From Emticicia sp. CRIBPO (GTDB lineage Bacteria; Bacteroidota; Bacteroidia; Cytophagales; Spirosomataceae): 64,000 nucleotides of DNA. The DNA is taken from assembly GCF_009905725.1 (NCBI RefSeq), contig NZ_JAAAKV010000001.1, positions 62,001 through 126,000 of the forward strand, in the 5' to 3' direction. Each line of letters starts with the position of its first letter. The first letter of the stretch is position 1. The notes beneath the pieces are model-generated. The model was not told where the DNA came from. It saw only the letters and a list, made by a program, of their open reading frames with translations, and made no database searches. A program made the translations under genes and the position numbers. This document shows, piece by piece, positions 61,816 through 64,000 of the stretch.

Positions 61816-63501
61816 ATGAACAATGTTTCTTCCGGTCCATCCAGCCGGGCAAAAGTTTCTTTACTTCTCAGCTTCCTCGTTATTTTAATTCCTTTAACAT
61901 CATTTAAATCTTTTAAACCCACTGTTTACAAAGCAGATGTCATCATTTATGGGGGTACTTCCGCGGCGGTTACTGCGGCCGTTCAGGTCACAAAAATGGG
62001 TAAAAGCGTCATCATTGTATCTCCTGACAAGCATCTCGGCGGATTATCTTCCGGCGGACTAGGCTTTACCGACACAGGAAACAAGGAAGTGATCGGGGGC
62101 CTTTCACGCGAGTTTTACCAGAGATTGTACAATCATTATCAGAAAGAAGAAAACTGGAAATGGCAGAAAAAGGACGAATACGGCAACAAAGGACAGGGAA
62201 CTCCTGCGTTGGACGGAGCCAACCGCACCATGTGGATTTTTGAGCCTCACGCTGCCGAAAAAGTATTTGAAGATTTTGTAAGCGAATATAAATTGAAGGT
62301 CTACCGGAATAAGTGGCTGGACAGGTCTAAAAAAGGCATCACCATGAAATCCGGATCTATCCAATCGTTCAGAACATTGGATGGGGATGAATTCCAGGGA
62401 AAAATGTTTATCGATGTTACCTACGAAGGCGACCTGATGGCCCTTGCGGGTGTTTCTTACCACGTTGGCCGTGAAGCCAATGATGTCTACGGAGAAAGCT
62501 GGAACGGAGTTCAGACGGAAGTTTTCCAGCATGGTCATTATTTTAAATCGAAAGTCAGTCCTTATGTGGTTGAAAATGACCCGAAGAGCGGTTTACTGCC
62601 TGAAGTTTCCTCAGAAAAACCGGGCATAAAAGGTCAGGGAGATAACAAAATACAGGCCTACTGTTTCAGAATGTGCCTGAGTAATAATCCGGACAACCGC
62701 ATTCCGTTTCCGAAACCAGCCGGGTATGATCCCAAAAGATATGAACTTCTGGCGAGGGTGTTCAAAACCGGATGGCGTGAAACCTTTGATAAGTATGATC
62801 CGATTCCCAACAGAAAGACGGATACCAATAACCACGGTCCTTTCAGCACCGATTATATCGGCAAAAATTATGATTATCCGGAAGCTTCCTATGAAAGAAG
62901 GAACGAGATCATCAAAGAACATGAGCTTTACCAGAAAGGACTGATGTATTTCCTGGCCAATGACCCGCAGATACCGGCGGATGTGCAGGACAAAATGAAG
63001 CAATGGGGGCTACCGAAAGATGAATTTACAGACAACGGCGGATGGCCGCATCAGTTATACATCCGTGAAGCCAGAAGAATGACGGGTGAATTTGTCATGA
63101 AAGAAGCCGACGCCCTTGGAAAAACCGAAGTACCCCAACCCATCGGAATGGGCTCCTACTCCCTGGATTCCCATAATGCTCAGCGATATGTGAAAGAGGA
63201 TGGCTATGTACAAAATGAAGGAGACATCGGAGTGCATCCGAAACAGCCCTACTCTATTGCTTACGGTTCTATTTTACCTAAAGAAAGCGAGTGTAAAAAC
63301 CTGCTGGTCCCGGTTTGTGTGTCCAGTTCCCATATTGCTTTCGGATCGATCAGAATGGAACCTGTGTTCATGATTTTAGGGGAATCGGCCGCAACGGCCG
63401 CTGTTCTGGCGATAGAAGACAAGGTTTCTCCCCAAAAACTAAGTTACGATAAATTAAAGAAACACCTGCTGAATCAGAAGCAACGATTGACTTTGAATTA
63501 A
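61816..63501 (+). CDS. FAD-dependent oxidoreductase (FAD_oxidored family), exported or membrane-anchored
   Basis: This 561-residue protein has a hydrophobic N-terminal segment (VSLLLSFLVILIPLTSF) and then the FAD-binding motif ADVIIYGGTSAAVTAAVQVTK (in parts), with LGGLSSGGLGFTDTGN. These are typical of PF12831 proteins, which Bacteroidota use in polysaccharide or xanthan-type pathways, though no polysaccharide locus is here. The substrate is unknown. It is monocistronic and ends with a strong terminator. Confidence 0.9.
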   Translation: MNNVSSGPSSRAKVSLLLSFLVILIPLTSFKSFKPTVYKADVIIYGGTSAAVTAAVQVTKMGKSVIIVSPDKHLGGLSSGGLGFTDTGNKEVIGGLSREFYQRLYNHYQKEENWKWQKKDEYGNKGQGTPALDGANRTMWIFEPHAAEKVFEDFVSEYKLKVYRNKWLDRSKKGITMKSGSIQSFRTLDGDEFQGKMFIDVTYEGDLMALAGVSYHVGREANDVYGESWNGVQTEVFQHGHYFKSKVSPYVVENDPKSGLLPEVSSEKPGIKGQGDNKIQAYCFRMCLSNNPDNRIPFPKPAGYDPKRYELLARVFKTGWRETFDKYDPIPNRKTDTNNHGPFSTDYIGKNYDYPEASYERRNEIIKEHELYQKGLMYFLANDPQIPADVQDKMKQWGLPKDEFTDNGGWPHQLYIREARRMTGEFVMKEADALGKTEVPQPIGMGSYSLDSHNAQRYVKEDGYVQNEGDIGVHPKQPYSIAYGSILPKESECKNLLVPVCVSSSHIAFGSIRMEPVFMILGESAATAAVLAIEDKVSPQKLSYDKLKKHLLNQKQRLTLN

Positions 63502-63505
63502 ATAG

Positions 63506-63541
63506 AAAAGCTCATCCTGGCTAAGCCGGGATGAGCTTTTT
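63506..63541 (+). terminator. Rho-independent terminator
   Basis: AAAAGCTCATCCTGGC (63506-63521) pairs with GCCGGGATGAGCTTTT (63525-63540) with one T-G pair. Because it starts with A and ends with T, it can also serve the convergent sigma factor gene. Confidence 0.9.
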
Positions 63542-63568
63542 AAATGATCTGCAAATTCATCTATTCTT

Positions 63569-64000
63569 CTATAAACCATCCATTTTCCTCCGTATCGTCT
63601 GTTTGTCCGTTCCGGTTTTTGCCAGACTCAGGGCCTTTTCAAAATGTTCTTTTGCTCTCTGATTGTCCAGATCCGTGTAGAGTTCGCCAAGCAACGTAAA
63701 GTAAAAATGATTGTCCGTCAAGGCAAGTTTCTCGGCTTCTGCGATAGCGGCAGGTTTTCCTTTTACTTTGGCCAGGGCATAAGTTCTGTTGAGTGCTGCC
63801 ACCGGCGAATATTCCTGGATCAGTAATTGATTGTATAACATCAGGATACTCTCCCATTTCTTAGGAGTATCAGCTTTAATGGTGTACCAGTAAGCAATAC
63901 CGGCTTCGAGATGATACCGGGAAAGTTGCGTGCCTTTTGACGCTTCATGCAGATAAAAACTGCCTTTCATGATCAGTTCTTTGTTCCAGAGATTCTCATC
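63569..64000 (-). CDS. C-terminal part of an ECF sigma factor with TPR-like domain (COG4941), cut by window end
   Basis: The open frame continues to the window edge, so the start is missing. The 143 visible residues (DENLWNKELI at the edge, LYNQLLIQEYSPVAALNRTYALAKVKG in parts, FTLLGELYTDLDNQRAKEHF) match the C-terminal helical repeat region of COG4941 / SigJ-type ECF sigma factors. The sigma domains lie outside the window. An in-frame ATG at 63970 is internal and not the start. Confidence 0.85.
   Translation of the reverse strand, partial: DENLWNKELIMKGSFYLHEASKGTQLSRYHLEAGIAYWYTIKADTPKKWESILMLYNQLLIQEYSPVAALNRTYALAKVKGKPAAIAEAEKLALTDNHFYFTLLGELYTDLDNQRAKEHFEKALSLAKTGTDKQTIRRKMDGL

Overview
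The window comes from a member of the Bacteroidota, most likely of the Cytophagales/Sphingobacteriales type. The evidence is an LpxC-FabZ fusion, a very large secreted protein ending in a gliding-associated (type IX secretion, type B) sorting domain, a SprE/PorW-like TPR lipoprotein, and promoters that fit the phylum-specific TTG-N19..23-TAnnTTTG pattern. Most genes look like single-copy chromosomal housekeeping genes. No insertion sequence, phage gene or CRISPR array was seen.

Layout. 0-7 kb: an FKBP-type lipoprotein isomerase, a DinB-like protein, a serine beta-lactamase-like hydrolase, an M48 lipoprotein protease, a fumarylacetoacetase-family protein, an M23 peptidase and a BCP peroxiredoxin. 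7-11.5 kb: a voltage-gated potassium channel with a zinc ribbon tail, a two-gene transketolase, and an ECF sigma factor with a membrane partner and a Spy/LTXXQ-like periplasmic protein. 11.5-21 kb, minus strand: a DUF4920 protein with the large T9SS cargo, then a probable operon HD hydrolase - lpxD - lpxC/fabZ - lpxA - ABC ATPase, and a tRNA with CAT anticodon that has its own promoter and terminator. 21-24.8 kb: two half-size YeeE/YedE sulfur transporters, a persulfide-dioxygenase-like/rhodanese protein and an AI-2E-family permease. 24.8-28.9 kb: a GltB-like FMN/Fe-S protein, a glutathionylspermidine-synthase homologue and a YgiB-like lipoprotein, then a small secreted protein. 29-36.5 kb: the two-subunit DAB inorganic-carbon transporter (DabA, DabB) with a SulP anion transporter and a porin.

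36.5-52 kb is the most interesting part. It holds an Rrf2-family regulator with a four-cysteine cluster, a sterol-desaturase-fold membrane protein, DUF1684, a DsbD-alpha-like protein, a YeiH permease, DUF2490, an SMP-30-like protein, O-acetylhomoserine sulfhydrylase, methionine-type aminotransferase, a TlpA-like thioredoxin, a cysteine-free redoxin, a small hydrolase and an aldo/keto reductase. Four promoters carry the inverted repeat TCTA-N9-TAGA and a fifth carries a one-mismatch copy. Several of the encoded proteins are nearly free of Cys and Met. The leader upstream of the first gene contains a compact tRNA-like cloverleaf with a CAT (Met) anticodon. I infer a sulfur-limitation regulon; the tRNA-like leader and the operator appear to be unannotated biology worth testing.

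52-64 kb: a glycine-zipper lipoprotein, an MBL hydrolase, a patatin phospholipase, the SprE-like lipoprotein, a 46-residue membrane peptide, a sodium:solute symporter and an OmpR-type two-component system in one tightly packed operon, convergent queG, a secreted FAD-dependent oxidoreductase, and the end of a TPR-containing ECF sigma factor cut by the window edge.

All functions are read from sequence motifs by eye; no database search was possible. Residue counts and base pairings were made by hand.
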